Assembly: GCA_041395245.1 (NCBI GenBank)
Contig: JAWLAY010000004.1
Location: 337,085 to 401,084, forward strand
Length of the DNA: 64,000 bases
Direction of reading: 5' to 3'
Source of the DNA: Aquimonas sp041395245
Lineage (GTDB): Bacteria; Pseudomonadota; Gammaproteobacteria; Xanthomonadales; Xanthomonadaceae
This document shows positions 16,863-26,130 of the stretch, piece by piece; the stretch's first letter is position 1, and every line of letters begins with the position of its first letter. The notes beneath the pieces were generated by a model, which did no database searches, was not told the DNA's origin, and was given only the letters and a program-made list of their open reading frames with translations. The position numbers were made by a program, and so were the translations under genes.

Positions 16863-19754
16863 ATGGAAACGATCCGCATCCGTGGTGCGCGCACGCACAA
16901 CCTCAAGAACCTCGACATCGAGCTGCCCCGTGATCGGCTGATCGTCATCACCGGCCTGTCCGGCTCGGGCAAGTCGTCGCTGGCCTTCGACACCATCTAC
17001 GCGGAAGGGCAGCGGCGCTACGTCGAATCCTTGTCGTCTTATGCGCGGCAATTCCTGTCGATGATGGAGAAGCCCGATGTTGAACACATCGAAGGCCTGT
17101 CGCCGGCCATCTCCATCGAACAGAAATCGACCTCGCACAACCCGCGTTCGACGGTCGGCACCATCACCGAGATTCACGACTATCTGCGCCTGCTATTCGC
17201 CCGCGTCGGTACGCCACGCTGCCCCGACCACGGTCATCCGCTGGAAGCACAGACGGTCAGCCAGATGGTCGACGCGGTGCTGACCCTGCCCGACAGCGCG
17301 CGTTACATGCTTCTGGCGCCGGTGGTGCGCGAACGCAAGGGCGAGCATGTGCAGGTGTTCGAGCAGTTGCGTGCCCAGGGTCTGGTCCGGGTGCGCGTCA
17401 ATGGTGAGATGCACGAACTGGAGGCGGTACCCAAGCTGGGGCTGCGGCAGAAGCACACCATCGAAGCTGTAATCGACCGCTTCCGTCCGCGCGAGGATCT
17501 CAAGCAACGCTTGGCCGAGTCCTTCGAGACCGCGCTCAAACTTGGCGACGGTCTGGTGCGGGTCGCCAACATGGATGACCCGAAAGCCGACGAGCTGCTG
17601 TTCTCCTCGCGTTACTCCTGCCCGGTCTGCGACTACTCGCTGAGCGAACTGGAACCACGACTTTTTTCGTTCAATTCGCCAATGGGAGCCTGCCCAAGCT
17701 GCGATGGACTGGGCGTGACCCAGTATTTCGATCCGTCCCGCGTGGTGGGCCATCCCGAGCTGAGTCTGGCCGCAGGCGCGATCAAGGGCTGGGACCGACG
17801 CAACCCCTATTACTTCGCCATGCTCAATTCGCTGGCCACGCACTACGGATTCAAGGTCGATACCGCGTGGCGGCAGTTGTCATCGCCGGTGCAACAGGCG
17901 GTGCTGTTCGGTAGTGGTGATGAGGAAATCCGCTTCAGCTATCCGGGCGAAAAAGGCCGCATGGCGGTTCGCACGCATCGCTTCGAAGGCATCGTCAACA
18001 ATCTGGAACGGCGCTACCGCGAAACCGACTCGCAAATGGTGCGCGAGGAGTTGTCGAAGTACATCAGCAACCGACCCTGCCCCAGCTGCGAGGGTCAGCG
18101 TTTGAACCGCTCGGCGCGCCATGTGTTTGTCGCCGAACGCACCCTGCCCGCCGTCAATGCCTTGTCGATCGATGCCTGCGCTGCGTTTTTCGAGGGCCTG
18201 CAATTGCCCGGCTGGCGTGGCGAAATCGCAACCAAAATCGTCAAGGAAATCCGCGAGCGCCTGCGCTTTTTGATGGACGTCGGACTGGACTATCTGACGC
18301 TGGATCGCCAGGCCGACTCGCTGTCGGGCGGCGAGGCGCAGCGCATTCGTCTGGCCAGCCAGATCGGCGCCGGTCTGGTTGGCGTGATGTACGTGCTGGA
18401 CGAACCCTCCATCGGGCTGCACCAACGTGACAACGAGCGCCTGCTGGCAACCCTGACGCGCCTGCGTGATCTCGGCAATACCGTCATCGTGGTGGAACAT
18501 GACGAGGACGCGATTCGCCTTGCCGACCACATCCTCGACATCGGCCCTGGCGCAGGCGTGCACGGTGGCGAAGTGGTCGCGCAGGGCACGCTGGCGCAGG
18601 TGCTGGCCTCGGAGCGTTCGCTTACCGCCGCCTACCTTTCCGGACGTCGGCGCATCGAAGTCCCGACCTCGCGCAAGGCACCCAATCCCTCGCGCATGCT
18701 GCGTTTACTGGGCGCCAGCGGCAACAACCTGAAGCACGTCGATCTTGAACTGCCAGCCGGATTGTTCGTCGCGGTGACCGGCGTCAGTGGCTCGGGCAAG
18801 TCCACACTGATCAACGACACCTTGTTCCGACTCGCCGCCAATCGCCTCAACGAAGCCAGCCACACGCCGGAGCCCTTCCGCGACGTGCAGGGACTGGAAA
18901 TGTTCGACAAGGTGGTGGACATCGATCAGTCGCCGATTGGCCGCACACCGCGCTCCAATCCCGCGACCTACACCGGCCTGTTCACACCGCTGCGCGAGTT
19001 GTTCGCACAAGTACCGGAAGCGCGTGCGCGCGGCTACAGCGCAGGCCGCTTCAGCTTCAATGTCAAAGGCGGACGCTGCGAAGCCTGCCAGGGCGATGGC
19101 CTGATCAAGGTCGAGATGCACTTCCTGCCGGATGTGTATGTGCCCTGCGATGTCTGCCAGGGCAAACGCTACAACCGAGAGACGCTGGACATCACCTACA
19201 AAGGCCACACCATCCACCAGGTGCTGGACATGACGGTGGAGGATGCGCTCACACTCTTCAAGCCCGTCCCCACCATTGCGCGCAAGCTGGAAACGCTGAT
19301 GGACGTCGGTCTGTCCTACATCAAGCTCGGACAACAGGCGACGACGCTGTCCGGCGGCGAGGCGCAGCGTGTCAAGCTCTCGCGCGAACTGGCCAAGCGC
19401 GACACCGGCAACACGCTCTACATCCTCGACGAGCCCACCACCGGCCTGCATTTCCACGATATCGAGCTGTTGCTGGGCGTGCTGCATCGCCTGCGAGAAC
19501 ATGGCAACACGGTCGTCGTGATCGAGCACAATCTGGATGTCATCAAAACCGCCGACTGGATCATCGACCTCGGCCCTGAAGGCGGACATCGCGGCGGACA
19601 AATTCTCGCGCAAGGCACACCCGAGCAGATTGCCCGTCATCCCTCATCGCATACCGGCAGATTTCTCGCCAAGCTGCTGCCCACCGCGGAACTGGCAAGC
19701 GAAACGGTTGGCGACGCCAAGCCCATGCAACGCGGTCGACGCAGAGCCTCATGA
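16863..19754 (+). CDS. uvrA: UvrABC excinuclease subunit A
   Basis: A 963-residue UvrA, the damage-recognition ATPase of nucleotide excision repair. Two ABC modules are visible: Walker A GLSGSGKSSLAF near residue 31 and GVSGSGKSTLIN near residue 640, each with LSGGEAQR signatures. Zinc modules appear as CPVCDYSLS...CPSC and CEACQGDG...CDVC. The start METIRIRGARTHN is the usual UvrA N-terminus. A thioesterase gene overlaps its stop by 4 bases. I saw no convincing LexA-type operator in the upstream gap. Confidence 0.98.
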   Translation: METIRIRGARTHNLKNLDIELPRDRLIVITGLSGSGKSSLAFDTIYAEGQRRYVESLSSYARQFLSMMEKPDVEHIEGLSPAISIEQKSTSHNPRSTVGTITEIHDYLRLLFARVGTPRCPDHGHPLEAQTVSQMVDAVLTLPDSARYMLLAPVVRERKGEHVQVFEQLRAQGLVRVRVNGEMHELEAVPKLGLRQKHTIEAVIDRFRPREDLKQRLAESFETALKLGDGLVRVANMDDPKADELLFSSRYSCPVCDYSLSELEPRLFSFNSPMGACPSCDGLGVTQYFDPSRVVGHPELSLAAGAIKGWDRRNPYYFAMLNSLATHYGFKVDTAWRQLSSPVQQAVLFGSGDEEIRFSYPGEKGRMAVRTHRFEGIVNNLERRYRETDSQMVREELSKYISNRPCPSCEGQRLNRSARHVFVAERTLPAVNALSIDACAAFFEGLQLPGWRGEIATKIVKEIRERLRFLMDVGLDYLTLDRQADSLSGGEAQRIRLASQIGAGLVGVMYVLDEPSIGLHQRDNERLLATLTRLRDLGNTVIVVEHDEDAIRLADHILDIGPGAGVHGGEVVAQGTLAQVLASERSLTAAYLSGRRRIEVPTSRKAPNPSRMLRLLGASGNNLKHVDLELPAGLFVAVTGVSGSGKSTLINDTLFRLAANRLNEASHTPEPFRDVQGLEMFDKVVDIDQSPIGRTPRSNPATYTGLFTPLRELFAQVPEARARGYSAGRFSFNVKGGRCEACQGDGLIKVEMHFLPDVYVPCDVCQGKRYNRETLDITYKGHTIHQVLDMTVEDALTLFKPVPTIARKLETLMDVGLSYIKLGQQATTLSGGEAQRVKLSRELAKRDTGNTLYILDEPTTGLHFHDIELLLGVLHRLREHGNTVVVIEHNLDVIKTADWIIDLGPEGGHRGGQILAQGTPEQIARHPSSHTGRFLAKLLPTAELASETVGDAKPMQRGRRRAS

Positions 19755-20161
19755 GCACGATCCTCAGTCAACACGACATCGATGTACGCTGGCGCGATCT
19801 GGATGCCAACCAGCACGTCAACAACGCGATGTATCTGAGCTATCTGGAAGAAGCGCGCGTGGTCTGGCTCAACCGGATCATCCCCGACTGGTCGTCCACT
19901 GGCGGTGTCCCCGTGTTGGCGGCAGTCAAACTCGATTTCCGCCGCCCCATCGGCTATCCGGCGCGCGTTCGCGTGCGCCAGCAATTGCTGCGGCTCGGGC
20001 GTAGCAGCCTGACGCTGGGCAGCCTGTTGGTGGACACGACGGACGAATCCCGTGTTTACGCCGAAGGCGAGGTAGTGCTGGTGTGGGCCGACCCCGTGGC
20101 GGCCGCGTCGATGCCCCTGCCCGAGGCGCTGCGCCAAGCGTGTGAACGCAGCACCAACTGA
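19751..20161 (+). CDS. Acyl-CoA thioesterase, 4HBT hotdog fold
   Basis: A 136-residue hotdog-fold protein. The motif RWRDLDANQHVNNAMYLSYLEEAR carries the catalytic Asp (DxNxHVNN) of the 4HBT/FadM-YbgC group, split here by the reporting limit into RWRDLDANQHVNN and AMYLSYLEEAR. It should hydrolyse acyl-CoA thioesters; chain length is not predictable from sequence. It overlaps uvrA by 4 bases, so it is probably co-transcribed with it, and an HNH gene follows 5 bases later. A second, distinct family member (ybgC) lies at 42.6 kb. Confidence 0.85.
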   Translation: MSTILSQHDIDVRWRDLDANQHVNNAMYLSYLEEARVVWLNRIIPDWSSTGGVPVLAAVKLDFRRPIGYPARVRVRQQLLRLGRSSLTLGSLLVDTTDESRVYAEGEVVLVWADPVAAASMPLPEALRQACERSTN

Positions 20162-20166
20162 ACACG

Positions 20167-20547
20167 ATGCGTCCGGTGTTGCGTCGACTGTTTCTTTGCG
20201 CCCTGCAGCATGACAACCAGACCCTGCGGACGGATCGAGGCTGGGAAACACGCTGCCTGCACTGTCGGACACGCCTGCAGTTCGCCAGCGATGGCGAACC
20301 CTTGGGCGCGGGGTCGCTGGAGCATGTGATTCCGCAAGCATGGTTCGGCAAACGCGCGGCTTCGGAACTCTGTGCGACCGTCGAGAATGATCCCAATCAC
20401 CCGCGCAACCTCGCCGTGGCCTGCGGACGTTGCAATCAATCCAAGGGCAAGGGACCGGATGCACGAGGCCCCGCCGATCCTCGCGCGATGCAGGTGATCA
20501 AGGTGATGCTTTCGCGGCGTCTGGATCGCTGGCGCGCGCCGTCCTGA
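20167..20547 (+). CDS. HNH endonuclease-like protein
   Basis: A 126-residue protein with an HNH-like core: CLHCRTRL (zinc-binding CxxC), LEHVIPQAWFG (first His), then NLAVACGRCNQSKG (Asn and second CxxC). This is the pattern of small stand-alone HNH nucleases. It is probably cytoplasmic and co-transcribed with uvrA and the thioesterase, only 5 bases upstream. A link with DNA repair is tempting but is inference from position only. Its last 50 bases overlap, tail to tail, with the glutaredoxin-like gene. Confidence 0.8.
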   Translation: MRPVLRRLFLCALQHDNQTLRTDRGWETRCLHCRTRLQFASDGEPLGAGSLEHVIPQAWFGKRAASELCATVENDPNHPRNLAVACGRCNQSKGKGPDARGPADPRAMQVIKVMLSRRLDRWRAPS

Positions 20548-20779
20548 TCGGACTATCCAGAAACTGCCGCACCGTCGCGACATCAAAGGGCCAGGCCAGC
20601 TCGGCCTGATCGGCAGCGCGCTGCAATACCGGCACGCGATCACCAAACCGCTGCTCCATAGAACGATCACCATCGATCCAGACACTGTCGAACTCCGGCA
20701 GCGGAACCGCGGCGAGAACGCGCAGCGCGAGATCGCAGAGATGGCACTCATCGCGTTGGAACAGCACGAAATCGGTCAT
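20498..20779 (-). CDS. Glutaredoxin-like (DUF836) thiol protein
   Basis: A 93-residue thioredoxin-fold protein with the redox motif CHLC at residues 12-15, followed by the typical DUF836 pattern (CDLALRVL, then RVPVL with the cis-Pro). It is a glutaredoxin-like oxidoreductase whose partner is unknown. The last 16 codons overlap the 3' end of the convergent HNH gene, so either tail could be partly dispensable. Confidence 0.82.
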   Translation of the reverse strand: MTDFVLFQRDECHLCDLALRVLAAVPLPEFDSVWIDGDRSMEQRFGDRVPVLQRAADQAELAWPFDVATVRQFLDSPIRTARASDPDAAKASP

Positions 20780-20809
20780 GCGTACGGTGTTTCATCCTGT
20801 CGAAAGCAA

Positions 20810-20821
20810 TCTAGGAGCCTG
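20810..20821 (+). repeat. Isolated match to the end of the 163-bp element
   Basis: The sequence TCTAGGAGCCTG upstream of the glutaredoxin-like gene equals the left end of copy 1 together with its outer flank (CTAGGAGCCTG). Similarity stops after about 11 bases, so this may be a relic end or chance. Confidence 0.25.
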
Positions 20822-20931
20822 CGCGGCAAAAGCCGACCGGTCTGCAAAGCCGTCTGCGCCGTGCTGCGTCAGCACATGGCACGAACCCTAGTGCCATTAA
20901 ACTGTCGCGCCCCGCAGCACGTGAGTATCCC

Positions 20932-22314
20932 ATGGCAGTCAGCGTGTTCGATCTGTTCAAGATCGGAATTGGTCCTTCGTCCTCGCACACCGTCGGGCCA
21001 ATGCGCGCTGCCGCACGTTTTGTCAGTCGCCGACTGGCAGAGGAGGGCTTGTTGCAGGACACCGCACGGGTGCGTGCCGAGGTCTTTGGTTCGCTGGCCT
21101 TGACCGGGCGGGGGCACGGCACGGACAAGGCGGTATTGCTGGGTCTCGAAGGCCATGAGCCGCACCGGATCGATCCCGACACAATCCCCGACACGCTGGC
21201 GCGCATTCGCGGAAGCGCACGCATTCGACTGCTAGGCCAGCATGAGATCGACTTCAACGAGAAATCCGATCTCATCATGAACAAGCGGCAGAAGCTGCCT
21301 TTCCACACCAACGGCATGCGCTTCTTCGCCTACAACGCGCAGGGCGATGTGCTTGCCACACGCGACTACTACTCGGTGGGCGGCGGCTTTGTGGTCAATC
21401 AGGACGAGGCCGCCGAGGATCGCATCGTTGCCGACACCACGGACCTGCCCTACCCGTTCCATAGCGGCGACGAGTTGTTGCGCCGATGTCAGACCCATCA
21501 ACTGACTATTGCGCAGTTGATGTTCGCCAATGAACGAGTCTGGCGCGACGAAGCCGACATCCGCGACGGCTTGCTGGCGATCTGGGAAGTCATGCAAGCC
21601 TGCGTGCGGCGCGGCACGCGCGAGGAAGGCACCTTGCCCGGTGGTCTGCACGTCGGGCGCCGCGCGCCGCGCCTGCAACAGGAATTGGCATCTCGTCCCG
21701 AAGCGGGTATGCGAGATCCGCTGACGATCCTGGATTGGGTCAATCTGTATGCCTTGGCGGTGAATGAGGAAAATGCCGCGGGCGGCCGCGTCGTGACCGC
21801 GCCAACCAATGGGGCCGCGGGCATCATTCCCGCAGTGCTGCATTACTACGACCGCTTCTGTCCCGGCGCCAGCACGCAGGGCGTCATCGACTTTCTGCTC
21901 ACCGCGGCGGCGATTGGCATTCTCTACAAGGAAAACGCGTCCATTTCGGGTGCCGAAGTCGGCTGTCAAGGCGAAGTCGGGGTCGCGTGTTCAATGGCCG
22001 CTGCCGGACTGACCGCCGCACTGGGCGGAACCTGCAGCCAGGTTGAGAACGCGGCCGAGATCGGTATGGAACACAATCTGGGACTGACCTGCGATCCCAT
22101 TGGCGGTCTGGTTCAGATCCCCTGTATCGAACGCAATGCCATGGGTGCCGTGAAAGCCATCAACGCCAGCCGCATGGCCTTCCGCGGCGACGGCCAGCAC
22201 AAGGTCAGCCTCGACAAAGTCATCAAGACCATGCGCGACACCGGTCGCGACATGCAGGACAAATACAAGGAAACCTCACGCGGCGGTCTGGCGGTGAATG
22301 TGGTGGAGTGCTGA
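20932..22314 (+). CDS. sdaA: L-serine ammonia-lyase, single-chain iron-sulfur type
   Basis: A 460-residue enzyme that converts L-serine to pyruvate and ammonia. It has the conserved start (SVFDLFKIGIGPSSSHTVGPMRAA), split here into SVFDLFKIGIGP and SSSHTVGPM, and the [4Fe-4S] cysteines in the C-terminal half (GCQGEVGVACSMAAAG and DPIGGLVQIPCIERN). Length is that of the single-chain bacterial enzyme. The ATG at 20932 follows GTGAG weakly. The gene is monocistronic; 247 bases separate it from the next. Confidence 0.96.
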   Translation: MAVSVFDLFKIGIGPSSSHTVGPMRAAARFVSRRLAEEGLLQDTARVRAEVFGSLALTGRGHGTDKAVLLGLEGHEPHRIDPDTIPDTLARIRGSARIRLLGQHEIDFNEKSDLIMNKRQKLPFHTNGMRFFAYNAQGDVLATRDYYSVGGGFVVNQDEAAEDRIVADTTDLPYPFHSGDELLRRCQTHQLTIAQLMFANERVWRDEADIRDGLLAIWEVMQACVRRGTREEGTLPGGLHVGRRAPRLQQELASRPEAGMRDPLTILDWVNLYALAVNEENAAGGRVVTAPTNGAAGIIPAVLHYYDRFCPGASTQGVIDFLLTAAAIGILYKENASISGAEVGCQGEVGVACSMAAAGLTAALGGTCSQVENAAEIGMEHNLGLTCDPIGGLVQIPCIERNAMGAVKAINASRMAFRGDGQHKVSLDKVIKTMRDTGRDMQDKYKETSRGGLAVNVVEC

Positions 22315-22561
22315 GGCACGCAACCGCTCAGAAATCGATTTCGTCCGTAACCATTTTTCTCGCTCCGGTTGCGCGAGACAGTTCACAATGTTAGCGTTCG
22401 TTCATCTGACCCTCACGCATGCGATGAGGATTCGGTCACGGTTCCAGCATCCACCTCATGGAAGAGGGTGATGCCGTGTACACCCAGCCCTACCGAACTC
22501 GTCAGAACCCGCAAATCACCGGCCCAAACGGCTTTCCGAATTGCCCGACAAAGGGGGTTTC

Positions 22562-24100
22562 ATGCGTTTTGCTCATTTTTCCGTTCTGGCTCTGCTGACG
22601 GCATCCAGCGTGGCGTTCGCCGCCAATCCTGCCGAGCGACTTGTCGGCCCCAGCCTGCAGGAAATTGAAAAGCTAAATCAGCCTTCGGCTGCGCCGCGAA
22701 CCGACTCCGTGGCAGCAACGGTTGGCTACACCGGAACGATCCCCGCCAGTCCGACCTTCAACCGCCCGAGCAGCTGTTCCACACTGTCCGGCGTTGGGTC
22801 AGCCGTGGGCTACCACGAACAAGGCTTTACGGTTGATACGTCGGGCAGCTATACCGTGGAAGTGCTGTCAACAACGATGCCTGGCGCTGACACCATCATG
22901 GTGCTGTACACACCGAGCTTCGACCCCGCCAATCCGCTGACCAATTGCACAGCCTACAACGACGATTCAACCGGCCTGCTCTCGGCGATCACCAGCAATT
23001 TGACCGCTGGAACACAGTATGTCGTCGTCACGACGTCGTTCGACAACGGCGAAGTCGGTGATGTCAGCAACGAAATTACTGGCCCGGGCAATATCTCGCT
23101 CGCGGGACAAGGCCCCCAAGCGGACCTGGGCATCACCCTCAGCGCGCCGACGGGCGTCGCGGTCGGTGGCACTTATGACTACGACCTGAGCGCAAGCAAT
23201 GCCGGACCGGAAGCGGCTACCAACACCACCGTCACGGTCACCCTGCCGGGTGATGTGAACTTCGTTTCCAGCACCTGCGGTGCGACCGCGGTGGGTGGCA
23301 CCGTGACGTGGAACATCGGCACCTTGGCGAATGGCGGCAGTCAGTCCTGTAGCTTGACTGTTGAGCTGGCTGGCTCGGTGTGTGTTGCCGTGAATGCGAC
23401 GGCCACGATTGATGCCACCGAAGGCGACCCCGCCGCTGGCAACAATACCGCCAGTGCCGCCAATGGCGGTGGCAATTTGATTGCTGACCCAAGCTTCGAA
23501 GATGGCTCGCCGAACGGATTCTGGACGGAAAGCTCGACCAACTTTGGAACGCCTCTGTGCACGACTGCGGCGTGCGGTACCGGCGGCGGTACCGCTGGCC
23601 CGAGAACGGGAACTTGGTGGGCATGGTTTGGCGGATCGAGCGCCACCGAGACAGCAACGACGGGACAGAGCGTGACGATTCCTGCAGGTTCGACCACACT
23701 GGATTTCTATTTTGAAGCCCCCGTTTGCTCGGCGACCGCAGGCGCTGCGGACTTCATTAGGTTGACCATCGATGGTGTTGAGCAATGGCGCCAGAACGCC
23801 AGCTCCGCGTCCTGTAATGTTGACGGCTGGCAGCTCGTTTCGGTTCCGGTCACGACCTTCGCTGACGGCAATTCGCACGCCATTCTTTTCGAGTCCACAT
23901 CTGGAACTGCAGGCGAAACAACCAACTTCATGGTCGATGACGTCAGCCTGGCCTCCGCCCCCACCTGTGTGGCGGGCAATACCTTGCCCGATCCGGTGCC
24001 GCAGCCTGCCGTCATCCCTGCCAGCAACGGCAAGACCCTCGGTTTGATGGCGCTGCTGCTGGGTATGGTTGGGTTTGCAGTGATGCGTCGCCGCGACTGA
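22562..24100 (+). CDS. Secreted DUF11-type protein with C-terminal sorting-like anchor
   Basis: A 512-residue protein with a signal peptide (MRFAHFSVLALLTASSVAFA). A beta-sandwich region comes next, then a DUF11-like domain near residues 185-300 (GVAVGGTYDYDLSASNAGP), a second beta-sandwich (LIADPSFEDGS to about 470), and a C-terminus of hydrophobic segment plus RRRD (LMALLLGMVGFAVMRRRD). The tail resembles IPTL-CTERM-type sorting signals, but the IP is followed by ASNGK rather than TLSEWG. It is probably exported and anchored by the tail before possible processing. AAGGGGG lies 5 bases before the ATG. A strong terminator follows. Confidence 0.78.
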   Translation: MRFAHFSVLALLTASSVAFAANPAERLVGPSLQEIEKLNQPSAAPRTDSVAATVGYTGTIPASPTFNRPSSCSTLSGVGSAVGYHEQGFTVDTSGSYTVEVLSTTMPGADTIMVLYTPSFDPANPLTNCTAYNDDSTGLLSAITSNLTAGTQYVVVTTSFDNGEVGDVSNEITGPGNISLAGQGPQADLGITLSAPTGVAVGGTYDYDLSASNAGPEAATNTTVTVTLPGDVNFVSSTCGATAVGGTVTWNIGTLANGGSQSCSLTVELAGSVCVAVNATATIDATEGDPAAGNNTASAANGGGNLIADPSFEDGSPNGFWTESSTNFGTPLCTTAACGTGGGTAGPRTGTWWAWFGGSSATETATTGQSVTIPAGSTTLDFYFEAPVCSATAGAADFIRLTIDGVEQWRQNASSASCNVDGWQLVSVPVTTFADGNSHAILFESTSGTAGETTNFMVDDVSLASAPTCVAGNTLPDPVPQPAVIPASNGKTLGLMALLLGMVGFAVMRRRD

Positions 24101-24128
24101 TTTAGCTGATTCCATCTCGAATCACTTC

Positions 24129-24161
24129 AACGCCCGCCGCGATGCGGGCGTTGTCGTTTTT
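24129..24161 (+). terminator. Intrinsic terminator after the DUF11-type gene
   Basis: A 9-bp stem (AACGCCCGC, 24129-24137, with GCGGGCGTT, 24144-24152) is followed after a few bases by five T. It ends the DUF11-type transcript. Confidence 0.8.
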
Positions 24162-24270
24162 GGACCACGCGAGGTGACACTATCCGCCGGTTCCGAACCA
24201 CGCATCCCGGCGTGTCTCATACATGCCCAGCACACCGCGCTTCGGTGATTGCAAGCTGGACTTGGACCAG

Positions 24271-24307
24271 AAACAACAACGGCCGCACTAGGCGGCCGTT
24301 GTTGTTT
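24271..24307 (-). terminator. Intrinsic terminator of gltA
   Basis: A perfect 16-bp stem (24271-24286 with 24292-24307, loop actag) with A- and T-rich bases at the outer ends. It faces the terminator of the DUF11-type gene, so this convergent gap is closed from both sides. Confidence 0.85.
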
Positions 24308-24322
24308 TGCACAATCAGCGAA

Positions 24323-25618
24323 TCAGCGTGCGCTGATCGGCACGTAATCGCGCGGTGTGGCACCGGTATAGATCTGACGCGGACGCCCGATCTTGGCTTC
24401 CGGATCGGCTTGCTGCTCCAGCCAATGACTGACCCAACCGGCCGTGCGTGCAATCGCGAACATCACGGTGAACATTTCGGTGGGCAAGCCCAAGGCCTTG
24501 TAGATCAGGCCGGAGTAGAAATCGACATTGGGGTACAGCTTGCGGGCGACGAAGTAGTCGTCCTTCAGGGCCGCCTCTTCCAGCTTCATGGCCACTTCGA
24601 GCAGGGGATCGTTGACACCCAGATCCGTAAGCACCTTGTGCGTCATCTCGCGAATAATCGAGGCACGCGGATCATAGTTCTTGTAGACGCGGTGCCCGAA
24701 GCCCATCAAGCGGAAGCCCGAATTCTTGTCCTTGGCTTTCTCGACCGCCTTGCCGACCTGGTCCGGGGTGCCGATTTCTTCCAGCATTTTCAACACGGCC
24801 TCGTTGGCACCGCCATGTGCCGGACCCCACAGCGCAGCAATGCCCGCCGCGACACACGCATACGGATTGGCGCCGGTCGATCCCACCAGGCGAACGGTCG
24901 AGGTCGACGCATTCTGCTCATGATCGGCATGCAGAATGAACAGCAGGTCCAGCGCCTTGGCTGCCACCGGCGGCAAGTTCAACGGCCCGGAGGGGACCTC
25001 GAACATCATGTGCAGGAAGCGGGTAACGTACTCAAGATTGTTACGTGGGTAACGCACCGGCCAGCCAATCGAATAGCGATAGCAGGCGGCTGCGATGGTG
25101 GGCACCTTGGCGATCAGGCGAATGGCCGCCATGCGGCGCTGTTCCGGATCTTCCATGTCCAGACCTTCGTGATAGAAGGCCGCCAGCGAACCGATCATGC
25201 CGCACAGCATCGCCATCGGATGCGCGTCGTGGCGAAACCCGCCGAGGAAGTTCTTGAACGCCTCGTGCATCATCGTGTGATGCGTGACCTCATGCTCGAA
25301 TCCCACAAACTGCTGGGCGTTCGGCAGTTCGCCATTCATCAGCAGATAGGCCACCTCCAGAAAACTGGACTCCTTGGCCAACTGCTGGATGGGATAGCCG
25401 CGGTACAGCAGCACCCCTTCGTCGCCGTCGATGTAGGTAATCGCACTGCGGCAACTGGCGGTTGCCACAAACCCTTGATCGTAGGTGAAGTAGCCGGTTT
25501 CCTTCGGCAATTTGCCGATGTCCACACAGGCTGCTCCCATCGTGCCACGCAGGATCGGCAACTCGGCCGACTTGCCTGCAACAGAATCGGTGATCAGCAC
25601 GCTCTTGGTGTCGCTCAC
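24323..25618 (-). CDS. gltA: Citrate synthase (type II)
   Basis: A 431-residue citrate synthase, the entry enzyme of the TCA cycle. Catalytic residues lie in HADHEQNAST, GFGHRVYKNYDPRA and the C-terminal RPRQIYTG region. The length matches the hexameric type of Gram-negative bacteria. The start is the GTG at 25618, chosen because AGGAGGAG lies directly upstream and the protein then begins SDTKSVLITD; the upstream codons are Arg-rich and not part of the family. It stands alone between two terminators. Confidence 0.97.
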   Translation of the reverse strand: MSDTKSVLITDSVAGKSAELPILRGTMGAACVDIGKLPKETGYFTYDQGFVATASCRSAITYIDGDEGVLLYRGYPIQQLAKESSFLEVAYLLMNGELPNAQQFVGFEHEVTHHTMMHEAFKNFLGGFRHDAHPMAMLCGMIGSLAAFYHEGLDMEDPEQRRMAAIRLIAKVPTIAAACYRYSIGWPVRYPRNNLEYVTRFLHMMFEVPSGPLNLPPVAAKALDLLFILHADHEQNASTSTVRLVGSTGANPYACVAAGIAALWGPAHGGANEAVLKMLEEIGTPDQVGKAVEKAKDKNSGFRLMGFGHRVYKNYDPRASIIREMTHKVLTDLGVNDPLLEVAMKLEEAALKDDYFVARKLYPNVDFYSGLIYKALGLPTEMFTVMFAIARTAGWVSHWLEQQADPEAKIGRPRQIYTGATPRDYVPISAR

Positions 25619-25787
25619 GACCTTACTCCTCCTGGCTGGACGCTGGTTTCCGACTGCCATTTCGACCACGAGCACGCCGCGGGAAAGCGTCGAACGGACT
25701 GTGGAGTATGCCATGCGAACGCCGAGGATTCAGTCCAACTTTGGTGACATTCGCTGCGCCGCAGCACATTAGAAATCGGCGAAACAA

Positions 25788-25816
25788 AAAGGCCCGACAC
25801 GCGAAGTGCCGGGCCT
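25788..25816 (-). terminator. Intrinsic terminator of rpmE2
   Basis: On the minus strand AGGCCCGGCAC pairs with GTGTCGGGCCT around the loop ttcgc (one wobble), followed by TTTTTG. It ends the rpmE2 transcript before the gltA promoter region. Confidence 0.85.
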
Positions 25817-25846
25817 CGATTTGCAGCGCAACAGATCTTTCGGCGC

Positions 25847-26092
25847 TTACTTCTGCGCGTAGCGGCGACGGAACTTGTCGACGCGACCGGCGGTGTCCAC
25901 GATCTTGTGCTTGCCGGTATAGAACGGATGCGAGTTGGAAGAAATTTCCACCTTGATCAGGGGATACTCCTGACCATCTTCCCACTTGATGGTTTCTTTG
26001 CTGCCCAGTGTCGAGCGGGTCAGGAAGGTGAAGTCGCAAGACACGTCCTGGAAAACGACGGGCCTGTAGTTGGGATGGATGTCGGCTTTCAT
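25847..26092 (-). CDS. rpmE2: 50S ribosomal protein L31, type B (Cys-less)
   Basis: An 81-residue L31. It starts KADIHPNYRPVVFQD and contains SNSHPFYTGKHK, the type B pattern, with no CxxC zinc-binding pair: its single Cys is in VSCDFTF. In many gammaproteobacteria type B L31 replaces the zinc form under zinc limitation; in others it is the only L31. Which applies cannot be told from this window. It has its own promoter and terminator. Confidence 0.95.
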   Translation of the reverse strand: MKADIHPNYRPVVFQDVSCDFTFLTRSTLGSKETIKWEDGQEYPLIKVEISSNSHPFYTGKHKIVDTAGRVDKFRRRYAQK

Positions 26093-26130
26093 GGAATCTG
26101 TCCGGTGTTTTGGCGACGGAAAAGAGCGGC

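Noticed and set aside
24212..25747. 511-codon plus-strand frame opposite gltA
   Set aside because: Antisense shadow; gltA is unmistakable and this frame also crosses its terminator.
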